64,000 nt of DNA from NCBI RefSeq assembly GCF_027744825.2, contig NW_026527093.1, forward strand, positions 62,001 to 126,000, written 5' to 3'. Within the stretch, counting starts at the first letter, position 1, and every line of letters begins with the position of its first letter. The translations under genes were made by a program, and so were the position numbers. Positions 36,659 through 50,382 of this stretch are shown one piece after another. The DNA comes from Synchiropus splendidus (lineage: Eukaryota; Chordata; Actinopteri; Syngnathiformes; Callionymidae). The notes below the pieces were generated by a model, which worked only from the letters and a program-made list of their open reading frames with translations, ran no database searches and was not told the DNA's origin.

Positions 36659-37598
36659 GTTTGGCGTTCCGAAACCCACCTTATCTCAGGCTGAAAAGCG
36701 TTTTTGTGCATTGTGCCATAACTTTTCAGGGAAGCTTCAGAACATGAAATTTTAACCTCCCACTATAGCAGAAAGGGTCTTTCTAGTAGTTGCACATCAA
36801 ATCTAAACTGTCTGAAGTGTTTTTCCAAAGTTATCAACACTTTTATGTTTGGCGTTCCGAAACCCACCTTATCTCAGGCTGAAAAGCGTTTTTACGCATT
36901 GTGCCATAACTTTTCAGGGAAGCTTCAGAACATGAAATTTTAACCTCCCACTATAGCAGAAAGGGTCTTTCTAGTAGGTGCACATCAAATCTAAGCTCTC
37001 TGAAGTGTTTTTCGAAAGTTATCAACACTTTTATGTTTGGCGTTCCGAAACCCACCTTATCTCAGGCTGAAAAGCGTTTTTGTGCATTGTGCCATAACTT
37101 TTCAGGGAAGCTTCAGAACATGAAATTTTAACCTCCCACTATAGCAGAAAGGGTCTTTCTAGTAGTTGCACATCAAATCTAAACTGTCTGAAGTGTTTTT
37201 CCAAAGTTATCAACACTTTTATGTTTGGCGTTCCGAAACCCACCTTATCTCAGGCTGAAAAGCGTTTTTACGCATTGTGCCATAACTTTTCAGGGAAGCT
37301 TCAGAACATGAAATTTTAACCTCCCACTATAGCAGAAAGGGTCTTTCTAGTAGGTGCACATCAAATCTAAGCTCTCTGAAGTGTTTTTCGAAAGTTATCA
37401 ACACTTTTATGTTTGGCGTTCCGAAACCCACCTTATCTCAGGCTGAAAAGCGTTTTTGTGCATTGTGCCATAACTTTTCAGGGAAGCTTCAGAACATGAA
37501 ATTTTAACCTCCCACTATAGCAGAAAGGGTCTTTCTAGTAGTTGCACATCAAATCTAAACTGTCTGAAGTGTTTTTCCAAAGTTATCAACACTTTTAT
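36659..37598 (+). repeat. Five monomers alternating mC and mB
   Basis: M196-M200 read mC mB mC mB mC, a simple 376-bp alternation without rare markers. It links the 11-mer block to the 7-mer block. The same alternation occurs inside the 21-mer unit (for example 8085-8836). Confidence 0.82.
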
Positions 37599-40230
37599 GT
37601 TTGGCGTTCCGAAACCCACCTTATCTCAGGCTGAAAAGCGTTTTTACGCATTGTGCCATAACTTTTCAGGGAAGCTTCAGAACATGAAATTTTAACCTCC
37701 CACTATAGCAGAAAGGGTCTTTCTAGTAGTTGCACATCAAATCTAAGCTGTCTGAAGTGTTTTTCGAAAGTTATCAACACTTTTATGTTTGGCGTTCCGA
37801 AACCCACCTTATCTCAGGCTGAAAAGCGTTTTTGTGCATTGTGCCATAACTTTTCAGGGAAGCTTCAGAACATGAAATTTTAACCTCCCACTATAGCAGA
37901 AAGGGTCTTTCTAGTAGTTGCACATCAAATCTAAGCTGTCTGAAGTGTTTTTCAAAAGTTATCAACACTTTTATGTTTGGCGTTCCGAAACCCACCTTAT
38001 CTCAGGCTGAAAAGCGTTTTTGTGCATTGTGCCATAACTTTTCAGGAAAGCTTCAGAACATGAAATTTTAACCTCCCACTATAGCAGAAAGGGTCTTTCT
38101 AGTAGTTGCACATCAAATCTAAACTGTCTGAAGTGTTTTTCCAAAGTTATCAACACTTTTATGTTTGGCGTTCCGAAACCCACCTTATCTCAGGCTGAAA
38201 AGCGTTTTTGTGCATTGTGCCATAACTTTTCATGAAAGCTTCAGAACATGAAATTTTAACCTCCCACTATAGCAGAAAGGGTCTTTCTAGTAGTTGCACA
38301 TCAAATCTAAACTGTCTGAAGTGTTTTTCCAAAGTTATCAACACTTTTATGTTTGGCGTTCCGAAACCCACCTTATCTCAGGCTGAAAAGCGTTTTTACG
38401 CATTGTGCCATAACTTTTCAGGGAAGCTTCAGAACATGAAATTTTAACCTCCCACTATAGCAGAAAGGGTCTTTCTAGTAGGTGCACATCAAATCTAAGC
38501 TCTCTGAAGTGTTTTTCGAAAGTTATCAACACTTTTATGTTTGGCGTTCCGAAACCCACCTTATCTCAGGCTGAAAAGCGTTTTTGTGCATTGTGCCATA
38601 ACTTTTCAGGGAAGCTTCAGAACATGAAATTTTAACCTCCCACTATAGCAGAAAGGGTCTTTCTAGTAGTTGCACATCAAATCTAAACTGTCTGAAGTGT
38701 TTTTCCAAAGTTATTAACACTTTTATGTTTGGCGTTCCGAAACCCACCTTATCTCAGGCTGAAAAGCGTTTTTGTGCATTGTGCCATAACTTTTCAGGGA
38801 AGCTTCAGAACATGAAATTTTAACCTCCCACTATAGCAGAAAGGGTCTTTCTAGTAGTTGCACATCAAATCTAAACTGTCTGAAGTGTTTTTCCAAAGTT
38901 ATCAACACTTTTATGTTTGGCGTTCCGAAACCCACCTTATCTCAGGCTGAAAAGCGTTTTTACGCATTGTGCCATAACTTTTCAGGGAAGCTTCAGAACA
39001 TGAAATTTTAACCTCCCACTATAGCAGAAAGGGTCTTTCTAGTAGTTGCACATCAAATCTAAGCTGTCTGAAGTGTTTTTCGAAAGTTATCAACACTTTT
39101 ATGTTTGGCGTTCCGAAACCCACCTTATCTCAGGCTGAAAAGCGTTTTTGTGCATTGTGCCATAACTTTTCAGGGAAGCTTCAGAACATGAAATTTTAAC
39201 CTCCCACTATAGCAGAAAGGGTCTTTCTAGTAGTTGCACATCAAATCTAAGCTGTCTGAAGTGTTTTTCAAAAGTTATCAACACTTTTATGTTTGGCGTT
39301 CCGAAACCCACCTTATCTCAGGCTGAAAAGCGTTTTTGTGCATTGTGCCATAACTTTTCAGGAAAGCTTCAGAACATGAAATTTTAACCTCCCACTATAG
39401 CAGAAAGGGTCTTTCTAGTAGTTGCACATCAAATCTAAACTGTCTGAAGTGTTTTTCCAAAGTTATCAACACTTTTATGTTTGGCGTTCCGAAACCCACC
39501 TTATCTCAGGCTGAAAAGCGTTTTTGTGCATTGTGCCATAACTTTTCATGAAAGCTTCAGAACATGAAATTTTAACCTCCCACTATAGCAGAAAGGGTCT
39601 TTCTAGTAGTTGCACATCAAATCTAAACTGTCTGAAGTGTTTTTCCAAAGTTATTAACACTTTTATGTTTGGCGTTCCGAAACCCACCTTATCTCAGGCT
39701 GAAAAGCGTTTTTGTGCATTGTGCCATAACTTTTCAGGGAAGCTTCAGAACATGAAATTTTAACCTCCCACTATAGCAGAAAGGGTCTTTCTAGTAGTTG
39801 CACATCAAATCTAAACTGTCTGAAGTGTTTTTCCAAAGTTATCAACACTTTTATGTTTGGCGTTCCGAAACCCACCTTATCTCAGGCTGAAAAGCGTTTT
39901 TACGCATTGTGCCATAACTTTTCAGGGAAGCTTCAGAACATGAAATTTTAACCTCCCACTATAGCAGAAAGGGTCTTTCTAGTAGGTGCACATCAAATCT
40001 AAGCTCTCTGAAGTGTTTTTCGAAAGTTATCAACACTTTTATGTTTGGCGTTCCGAAACCCACCTTATCTCAGGCTGAAAAGCGTTTTTGTGCATTGTGC
40101 CATAACTTTTCAGGGAAGCTTCAGAACATGAAATTTTAACCTCCCACTATAGCAGAAAGGGTCTTTCTAGTAGTTGCACATCAAATCTAAACTGTCTGAA
40201 GTGTTTTTCCAAAGTTATTAACACTTTTAT
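37599..40230 (+). repeat. 7-monomer spacing, 1316 bp, with G71-to-T monomers
   Basis: M201-M204 and M208-M211 both read a recombinant (AC, T132, G149, G152, G168), mD, mA, then an mA with T71 (ttttcatgaaag). T71 creates an ATG at 38232 and 39548, exactly 1316 bp apart. The second T71 monomer ends with ttaac, as mC' does, and the monomers after it are reordered (mC mB mC' against mB mC' mC). The duplication was therefore followed by a local exchange. Confidence 0.83.
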
Positions 40231-43200
40231 GTTTGGCGTTCCGAAACCCACCTTATCTCAGGCTGAAAAGCGTTTTTGTGCATTGTGCCATAACTTTTCA
40301 GGGAAGCTTCAGAACATGAAATTTTAACCTCCCACTATAGCAGAAAGGGTCTTTCTAGTAGTTGCACATCAAATCTAAACTGTCTGAAGTGTTTTTCCAA
40401 AGTTATCAACACTTTTATGTTTGGCGTTCCGAAACCCACCTTATCTCAGGCTGAAAAGCGTTTTTGTGCATTGTGCCATAACTTTTCAGGGAAGCTTCAG
40501 AACATGAAATTTTAACCTCCCACTATAGCAGAAAGGGTCTTTCTAGTAGTTGCACATCAAATCTAAGCTGTCTGAAGTGTTTTTCAAAAGTTATCAACAC
40601 TTTTATGTTTGGCGTTCCGAAACCCACCTTATCTCAGGCTGAAAAGCGTTTTTGTGCATTGTGCCATAACTTTTCAGGAAAGCTTCAGAACATGAAATTT
40701 TAACCTCCCACTATAGCAGAAAGGGTCTTTCTAGTAGTTGCACATCAAATCTAAACTGTCTGAAGTGTTTTTCCAAAGTTATCAACACTTTTATGTTTGG
40801 CGTTCCGAAACCCACCTTATCTCAGGCTGAAAAGCGTTTTTGTGCATTGTGCCATAACTTTTCAGGAAAGCTTCAGAACATGAAATTTTAACCTCCCACT
40901 ATAGCAGAAAGTGTCTTTCTAGTAGTTGCACATCAAATCTAAACTGTCTGAAGTGTTTTTCCAAAGTTATTAACACTTTTATGTTTGGCGTTCCGAAACC
41001 CACCTTATCTCAGGCTGAAAAGCGTTTTTACGCATTGTGCCATAACTTTTCAGGGAAGCTTCAGAACATGAAATTTTAACCTCCCACTATAGCAGAAAGG
41101 GTCTTTCTAGTAGGTGCACATCAAATCTAAGCTGTCTGAAGTGTTTTTCGAAAGTTATCAACACTTTTATGTTTGGCGTTCCGAAACCCACCTTATCTCA
41201 GGCTGAAAAGCGTTTTTGTGCATTGTGCCATAACTTTTCAGGGAAGCTTCAGAACATGAAATTTTAACCTCCCACTATAGCAGAAAGGGTCTTTCTAGTA
41301 GTTGCACATCAAATCTAAACTGTCTGAAGTGTTTTTCCAAAGTTATCAACACTTTTATGTTTGGCGTTCCGAAACCCACCTTATCTCAGGCTGAAAAGCG
41401 TTTTTACGCATTGTGCCATAACTTTTCAGGGAAGCTTCAGAACATGAAATTTTAACCTCCCACTATAGCAGAAAGGGTCTTTCTAGCAGTTGCACATCAA
41501 ATCTAAACTGTCTGAAGTGTTTTTCCAAAGTTATCAACACTTTTATGTTTGGCGTTCCGAAACCCACCTTATCTCAGGCTGAAAAGCGTTTTTACGCATT
41601 GTGCCATAACTTTTTAGGGAAGCTTCAGAACATGAAATTTTAAGCTCCCACTATAGCAGAAAGGGTCTTTCTAGTAGGTGCACATCAAATCTAAGCTCTC
41701 TGAAGTGTTTTTCGAAAGTTATCAACACTTTTATGTTTGGCGTTCCGAAACCCACCTTATCTCAGGCTGAAAAGCGTTTTTGTGCATTGTGCCATAACTT
41801 TTCAGGGAAGCTTCAGAACATGAAATTTTAACCTCCCACTATAGCAGAAAGGGTCTTTCTAGTAGTTGCACATCAAATCTAAACTGTCTGAAGTGTTTTT
41901 CCAAAGTTATCAACACTTTTATGTTTGGCGTTCCGAAACCCACCTTATCTCAGGCTGAAAAGCGTTTTTGTGCATTGTGCCATAACTTTTCAGGGAAGCT
42001 TCAGAACATAAAATTTTAACCTCCCACTATAGCAAAAAGGGTCTTTCTAGTAGTTGCACATCAAATCTAAACTGTGTGAAGTGTTTTTCCAAAGTTATCA
42101 ACACTTTTATGTTTGGCGTTCCGAAACCCACCTTATCTCAGGCTGAAAAGCGTTTTTGTGCATTGTGCCATAACTTTTCAGGGAAGCTTCAGAACATGAA
42201 ATTTTAACCTCCCACTATAGCAGAAAGGGTCTTTCTAGTAGTTGCACATCAAATCTAAGCTGTCTGAAGTGTTTTTCAAAAGTTATCAACACTTTTATGT
42301 TTGGCGTTCCGAAACCCACCTTATCTCAGGCTGAAAAGCGTTTTTGTGCATTGTGCCATAACTTTTCAGGGAAGCTTCAGAACATGAAATTTTAACCTCC
42401 CACTATAGCAGAAAGGGTCTTTCTAGTAGTTGCACATCAAATCTAAGCTGTCTGAAGTGTTTTTCAAAAGTTATCAACACTTTTATGTTTGGCGTTCCGA
42501 AACCCACCTTATCTCAGGCTGAAAAGCGTTTTTGTGCATTGTGCCATAACTTTTCAGGAAAGCTTCAGAACATGAAATTTTAACCTCCCACTATAGCAGA
42601 AAGGGTCTTTCTAGTAGTTGAACATCAAATCTAAACTGTCTGAAGTGTTTTTCAAAAGTTATCAACACTTTTATGTTTGGCGTTCCGAAACCCACCTTAT
42701 CTCAGGCTGAAAAGCGTTTTTACGCATTGTGCCATAACTTTTCAGGGAAGCTTCAGAACATGAAATTTTAAGCTCCCACTATAGCAGAAAGGGTCTTTCT
42801 AGTAGGTGCACATCAAATCTAAGCTCTCTGAAGTGTTTTTCGAAAGTTATCAACACTTTTATGTTTGGCGTTCCGAAACCCACCTTATCTCAGGCTGAAA
42901 AGCGTTTTTGTGCATTGTGCCATAACTTTTCAGGGAAGCTTCAGAACATGAAATTTTAACCTCCCACTATAGCAGAAAGGGTCTTTCTAGTAGTTGCACA
43001 TCAAATCTAAACTGTCTGAAGTGTTTTTCCAAAGTTATCAACACTTTTATGTTTGGCGTTCCGAAACCCACCTTATCTCAGGCTGAAAAGCGTTTTTGTG
43101 CATTGTGCCATAACTTTTCAGGGAAGCTTCAGAACATGAAATTTTAACCTCCCACTATAGCAGAAAGGGTCTTTCTAGTAGTTGCACATCAAATCTAAAC

Positions 43201-43990
43201 TGTCTGAAGTGTTTTTCCTAAGTTATCAACACTTTTATGTTTGGCGTTCCGAAACCCACCTTATCTCAGGCTGAAAAGCGTTTTTGTGCATTGTGCCATA
43301 ACTTTTCAGGGAAGCTTCAGAACATGAAATTTTAACCTCCCACTATAGCAGAAAGGGTCTTTCTAGTAGTTGCACATCAAATCTAAACTGTCTGAAGTGT
43401 TTTTCCAAAGTTATCAACACTTTTATGTTTGGCGATCCGAAACCCACCTTATCTCAGGCTGAAAAGCGTTTTTGTGCATTGTGCCATAACTTTTCAGGGA
43501 AGCTTCAGAACATGAAATTTTAACCTCCCACTATAGCAGAAAGGGTCTTTCTAGTAGTTGCACATCAAATCTAAGCTGTCTGAAGTGTTTTTCAAAAGTT
43601 ATCAACACTTTTATGTTTGGCGTTCCGAAACCCACCTTATCTCAGGCTGAAAAGCGTTTTTGTGCATTGTGCCATAACTTTTCAGGAAAGCTTCAGAACA
43701 TGAAATTTTAACCTCCCACTATAGCAGAAAGGGTCTTTCTAGTAGTTGCACATCAAATCTAAACTGTCTGAAGTGTTTTTCCAAAGTTATCAACACTTTT
43801 ATGTTTGGCGTTCCGAAACCCACCTTATCTCAGGCTGAAAAGCGTTTTTGTGCATTGTGCCATAACTTTTCAGGGAAGCTTCAGAACATGAAATTTTAAC
43901 CTCCCACTATAGCAGAAAGGGTCTTTCTAGTAGTTGCACATCAAATCTAAGCAGTCTGAAGTGTTTTTCAAAAGTTATCAACACTTTTAT
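40231..43990 (+). repeat. Irregular stretch rich in one-off variants
   Basis: M215-M234 show no clean period. Rare changes include T118 (40795), mB with G152 (40983), C129 (41359), an altered dyad arm and G98 (41547), A88 with A113 and G154 (41923), consecutive mD monomers (42111 and 42299), T169 without A113 (43051), and the only core change, A10 (43427). The A88/A113/G154 monomer reappears at 46999. Confidence 0.8.
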
Positions 43991-46900
43991 GTTTGGCGTT
44001 CCGAAACCCACCTTATCTCAGGCTGAAAAGCGTTTTTGTGCATTGTGCCATAACTTTTCAGGAAAGCTTCAGAACATGAAATTTTAACCTCCCACTATAG
44101 CAGAAAGGGTCTTTCTAGTAGTTGCACATCAAATCTAAACTGTCTGAAGTGTTTTTCCAAAGTTATCAACACTTTTATGTTTGGCGTTCCGAAACCCACC
44201 TTATCTCAGGCTGAAAAGCGTTTTTACGCATTGTGCCATAACTTTTCAGGGAAGCTTCAGAACATGAAATTTTAACCTCCCACTATAGCAGAAAGGGTCT
44301 TTCTAGTAGGTGCACATCAAATCTAAGCTCTCTGAAGTGTTTTTCGAAAGTTATCAACACTTTTATGTTTGGCGTTCCGAAACCCACCTTATCTCAGGCT
44401 GAAAAGCGTTTTTGTGCATTGTGCCATAACTTTTCAGGGAAGCTTCAGAACATGAAATTTTAACCTCCCACTATAGCAGAAAGGGTCTTTCTAGTAGTTG
44501 CACATCAAATCTAAACTGTCTGAAGTGTTTTTCCAAAGTTATTAACACTTTTATGTTTGGCGTTCCGAAACCCACCTTATCTCAGGCTGAAAAGCGTTTT
44601 TGTGCATTGTGCCATAACTTTTCAGGGAAGCTTCAGAACATGAAATTTTAACCTCCCACTATAGCAGAAAGGGTCTTTCTAGTAGTTGCACATCAAATCT
44701 AAACTGTCTGAAGTGTTTTTCCAAAGTTATCAACACTTTTATGTTTGGCGTTCCGAAACCCACCTTATCTCAGGCTGAAAAGCGTTTTTGTGCATTGTGC
44801 CATAACTTTTCAGGGAAGCTTCAGAACATGAAATTTTAACCTCCCACTATAGCAGAAAGGGTCTTTCTAGTAGTTGCACATCAAATCTAAGCTGTCTGAA
44901 GTGTTTTTCAAAAGTTATCAACACTTTTATGTTTGGCGTTCCGAAACCCACCTTATCTCAGGCTGAAAAGCGTTTTTGTGCATTGTGCCATAACTTTTCA
45001 GGAAAGCTTCAGAACATGAAATTTTAACCTCCCACTATAGCAGAAAGGGTCTTTCTAGAAGTTGAACATCAAATCTAAACTGTCTGAAGTGTTTTTCAAA
45101 AGTTATCAACACTTTTATGTTTGGCGTTCCGAAACCCACCTTATCTCAGGCTGAAAAGCGTTTTTACGCATTGTGCCATAACTTTTCAGGGAAGCTTCAG
45201 AACATGAAATTTTAAGCTCCCACTATAGCAGAAAGGGTCTTTGTAGTAGGTGCACATCAAATCTAAGCTCTCTGAAGTGTTTTTCGAAAGTTATCAACAC
45301 TTTTATGTTTGGCGTTCCGAAACCCACCTTATCTCAGGCTGAAAAGCGTTTTTGTGCATTGTGCCATAACTTTTCAGGGAAGCTTCAGAACATGAAATTT
45401 TAACCTCCCACTATAGCAGAAAGGGTCTTTCTAGTAGTTGCACATCAAATCTAAGCTGTCTGAAGTGTTTTTCCAAAGTTATCAACACTTTTATGTTTGG
45501 CGTTCCGAAACCCACCTTATCTCAGGCTGAAAAGCGTTTTTGTGCATTGTGCCATAACTTTTCAGGGAAGCTTCAGAACATGAAATTTTAACCTCCCACT
45601 ATAGCAAAAAGGGTCTTTCTAGTAGTTGCACATCAAATCTAAACTGTCTGAAGTGTTTTTCCTAAGTTATCAACACTTTTATGTTTGGCGTTCCGAAACC
45701 CACCTTATCTCAGGCTGAAAAGCGTTTTTGTGCATTGTGCCATAACTTTTCAGGGAAGCTTCAGAACATGAAATTTTAACCTCCCACTATAGCAGAAAGG
45801 GTCTTTCTAGTAGTTGCACATCAAATCTAAGCTGTCTGAAGTGTTTTTCAAAAGTTATCAACACTTTTATGTTTGGCGTTCCGAAACCCACCTTATCTCA
45901 GGCTGAAAAGCGTTTGTACGCATTGTGCCATAACTTTTCAGGAAAGCTTCAGAACATGAAATTTTAACCTCCCACTATAGCAGAAAGGGTCTTTCTAGTA
46001 GTTGCACATCAAATCTAAACTGTCTGAAGTGTTTTTCCAAAGTTATCAACACTTTTATGTTTGGCGTTCCGAAACCCACCTTATCTCAGGCTGAAAAGCG
46101 TTTTTGTGCATTGTGCCATAACTTTTCAGGGAAGCTTTAGAACATGAAATTTTAACCTCCCACTATAGCAGAAAGGGTCTTTCTAGTAGTTGCACATCAA
46201 ATCTAAGCTGTCTGAAGTGTTTTTCAAAAGTTATCAACACTTTTATGTTTGGCGTTCCGAAACCCACCTTATCTCAGGCTGAAAAGCGTTTTTGTGCATT
46301 GTGCCATAACTTTTCAGGAAAGCTTCAGAACATGAAATTTTAACCTCCCACTATAGCAGAAAGGGTCTTTCTAGTAGTTGCACATCAAATCTAAACTGTC
46401 TGAAGTGTTTTTCCAAAGTTATCAACACTTTTATGTTTGGCGTTCCGAAACCCACCTTATCTCAGGCTGAAAAGCGTTTTTACGCATTGTGCCATAACTT
46501 TTCAGGGAAGCTTCAGAACATGAAATTTTAACCTCCCACTATAGCAGAAAGGGTCTTTCTAGTAGGTGCACATCAAATCTAAGCTCTCTGAAGTGTTTTT
46601 CGAAAGTTATCAACACTTTTATGTTTGGCGTTCCGAAACCCACCTTATCTCAGGCTGAAAAGCGTTTTTGTGCATTGTGCCATAACTTTTCAGGGAAGCT
46701 TCAGAACATGAAATTTTAACCTCCCACTATAGCAGAAAGGGTCTTTCTAGTAGTTGCACATCAAATCTAAACTGTCTGAAGTGTTTTTCAAAAGTTATCA
46801 ACACTTTTATGTTTGGCGTTCCGAAACCCACCTTATCTCAGGCTGAAAAGCGTTTTTGTGCATTGTGCCATAACTTTTCAGGAAAGCTTCAGAACATGAA

Positions 46901-49900
46901 ATTTTAACCTCCCACTATAGCAGAAAGGGTCTTTCTAGTAGTTGCACATCAAATCTAAACTGTCTGAAGTGTTTTTCCAAAGTTATCAACACTTTTATGT
47001 TTGGCGTTCCGAAACCCACCTTATCTCAGGCTGAAAAGCGTTTTTGTGCATTGTGCCATAACTTTTCAGGGAAGCTTCAGAACATAAAATTTTAACCTCC
47101 CACTATAGCAAAAAGGGTCTTTCTAGTAGTTGCACATCAAATCTAAACTGTGTGAAGTGTTTTTCCAAAGTTATCAACACTTTTATGTTTGGCGTTCCGA
47201 AACCCACCTTATCTCAGGCTGAAAAGCGTTTTTGTGCATTGTGCCATAACTTTTCAGGGAAGCTTCAGAACATGAAATTTTAACCTCCCACTATAGCAGA
47301 AAGGGTCTTTCTAGTAGTTGCACATCAAATCTAAGCAGTCTGAAGTGTTTTTCAAAAGTTATCAACACTTTTATGTTTGGCGTTCCGAAACCCACCTTAT
47401 CTCAGGCTGAAAAGCGTTTTTGTGCATTGTGCCATAACTTTTCAGGAAAGCTTCAGAACATGAAATTTTAACCTCCCACTATAGCAGAAAGGGTCTTTCT
47501 AGTAGTTGCACATCAAATCTAAACTGTCTGAAGTGTTTTTCCAAAGTTATCAACACTTTTATGTTTGGCGTTCCGAAACCCACCTTATCTCAGGCTGAAA
47601 AGCGTTTTTACGCATTGTGCCATAACTTTTCAGGGAAGCTTCAGAACATGAAATTTTAACCTCCCACTATAGCAGAAAGGGTCTTTCTAGTAGGTGCACA
47701 TCAAATCTAAGCTCTCTGAAGTGTTTTTCGAAAGTTATCAACACTTTTATGTTTGGCGTTCCGAAACCCACCTTATCTCAGGCTGAAAAGCGTTTTTGTG
47801 CATTGTGCCATAACTTTTCAGGGAAGCTTCAGAACATGAAATTTTAACCTCCCACTATAGCAGAAAGGGTCTTTCTAGTAGTTGCACATCAAATCTAAAC
47901 TGTCTGAAGTGTTTTTCCAAAGTTATTAACACTTTTATGTTTGGCGTTCCGAAACCCACCTTATCTCAGGCTGAAAAGCGTTTTTGTGCATTGTGCCATA
48001 ACTTTTCAGGGAAGCTTCAGAACATGAAATTTTAACCTCCCACTATAGCAGAAAGGGTCTTTCTAGTAGTTGCACATCAAATCTAAACTGTCTGAAGTGT
48101 TTTTCCAAAGTTATCAACACTTTTATGTTTGGCGTTCCGAAACCCACCTTATCTCAGGCTGAAAAGCGTTTTTGTGCATTGTGCCATAACTTTTCAGGGA
48201 AGCTTCAGAACATGAAATTTTAACCTCCCACTATAGCAGAAAGGGTCTTTCTAGTAGTTGCACATCAAATCTAAGCTGTCTGAAGTGTTTTTCAAAAGTT
48301 ATCAACACTTTTATGTTTGGCGTTCCGAAACCCACCTTATCTCAGGCTGAAAAGCGTTTTTGTGCATTGTGCCATAACTTTTCAGGAAAGCTTCAGAACA
48401 TGAAATTTTAACCTCCCACTATAGCAGAAAGGGTCTTTCTAGAAGTTGAACATCAAATCTAAACTGTCTGAAGTGTTTTTCAAAAGTTATCAACACTTTT
48501 ATGTTTGGCGTTCCGAAACCCACCTTATCTCAGGCTGAAAAGCGTTTTTACGCATTGTGCCATAACTTTTCAGGGAAGCTTCAGAACATGAAATTTTAAG
48601 CTCCCACTATAGCAGAAAGGGTCTTTGTAGTAGGTGCACATCAAATCTAAGCTCTCTGAAGTGTTTTTCGAAAGTTATCAACACTTTTATGTTTGGCGTT
48701 CCGAAACCCACCTTATCTCAGGCTGAAAAGCGTTTTTGTGCATTGTGCCATAACTTTTCAGGGAAGCTTCAGAACATGAAATTTTAACCTCCCACTATAG
48801 CAGAAAGGGTCTTTCTAGTAGTTGCACATCAAATCTAAGCTGTCTGAAGTGTTTTTCCAAAGTTATCAACACTTTTATGTTTGGCGTTCCGAAACCCACC
48901 TTATCTCAGGCTGAAAAGCGTTTTTGTGCATTGTGCCATAACTTTTCAGGGAAGCTTCAGAACATGAAATTTTAACCTCCCACTATAGCAAAAAGGGTCT
49001 TTCTAGTAGTTGCACATCAAATCTAAACTGTCTGAAGTGTTTTTCCTAAGTTATCAACACTTTTATGTTTGGCGTTCCGAAACCCACCTTATCTCAGGCT
49101 GAAAAGCGTTTTTGTGCATTGTGCCATAACTTTTCAGGGAAGCTTCAGAACATGAAATTTTAACCTCCCACTATAGCAGAAAGGGTCTTTCTAGTAGTTG
49201 CACATCAAATCTAAGCTGTCTGAAGTGTTTTTCAAAAGTTATCAACACTTTTATGTTTGGCGTTCCGAAACCCACCTTATCTCAGGCTGAAAAGCGTTTG
49301 TACGCATTGTGCCATAACTTTTCAGGAAAGCTTCAGAACATGAAATTTTAACCTCCCACTATAGCAGAAAGGGTCTTTCTAGTAGTTGCACATCAAATCT
49401 AAACTGTCTGAAGTGTTTTTCCAAAGTTATCAACACTTTTATGTTTGGCGTTCCGAAACCCACCTTATCTCAGGCTGAAAAGCGTTTTTGTGCATTGTGC
49501 CATAACTTTTCAGGGAAGCTTTAGAACATGAAATTTTAACCTCCCACTATAGCAGAAAGGGTCTTTCTAGTAGTTGCACATCAAATCTAAGCTGTCTGAA
49601 GTGTTTTTCAAAAGTTATCAACACTTTTATGTTTGGCGTTCCGAAACCCACCTTATCTCAGGCTGAAAAGCGTTTTTGTGCATTGTGCCATAACTTTTCA
49701 GGAAAGCTTCAGAACATGAAATTTTAACCTCCCACTATAGCAGAAAGGGTCTTTCTAGTAGTTGCACATCAAATCTAAACTGTCTGAAGTGTTTTTCCAA
49801 AGTTATCAACACTTTTATGTTTGGCGTTCCGAAACCCACCTTATCTCAGGCTGAAAAGCGTTTTTACGCATTGTGCCATAACTTTTCAGGGAAGCTTCAG

Positions 49901-50382
49901 AACATGAAATTTTAACCTCCCACTATAGCAGAAAGGGTCTTTCTAGTAGGTGCACATCAAATCTAAGCTCTCTGAAGTGTTTTTCGAAAGTTATCAACAC
50001 TTTTATGTTTGGCGTTCCGAAACCCACCTTATCTCAGGCTGAAAAGCGTTTTTGTGCATTGTGCCATAACTTTTCAGGGAAGCTTCAGAACATGAAATTT
50101 TAACCTCCCACTATAGCAGAAAGGGTCTTTCTAGTAGTTGCACATCAAATCTAAACTGTCTGAAGTGTTTTTCAAAAGTTATCAACACTTTTATGTTTGG
50201 CGTTCCGAAACCCACCTTATCTCAGGCTGAAAAGCGTTTTTGTGCATTGTGCCATAACTTTTCAGGAAAGCTTCAGAACATGAAATTTTAACCTCCCACT
50301 ATAGCAGAAAGGGTCTTTCTAGTAGTTGCACATCAAATCTAAACTGTCTGAAGTGTTTTTCCAAAGTTATCAACACTTTTAT
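43991..50382 (+). repeat. 18-monomer spacing, 3384 bp
   Basis: M235-M250 and M253-M268 both read mA mB mC' mC mD mE mB* (mD-like with C168) mF mD mG mH mA mB mI mA. The mE monomers carry A129 (agaag at 45057 and 48441) and the mB* monomers G125 (ttgta), each 3384 bp apart. M251-M252 between them are the A88/A113/G154 variant and an mJ. The same order, without A129 in mE and without G46 in mG, opens the window (M1-M16). So this sequence occurs three times. Confidence 0.88.

Noticed and set aside
38232..38447. 71-codon open reading frame on the + strand
   Set aside because: The ATG comes from G71 to T in one monomer. The product is translated satellite with no recognisable domain; it is useful only as a marker of the 7-monomer spacing.
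39548..39763. 71-codon open reading frame on the + strand, nearly the same as that at 38232
   Set aside because: It is a copy made by the 1316-bp duplication. Two copies of a chance frame in duplicated satellite are not evidence of selection for coding.
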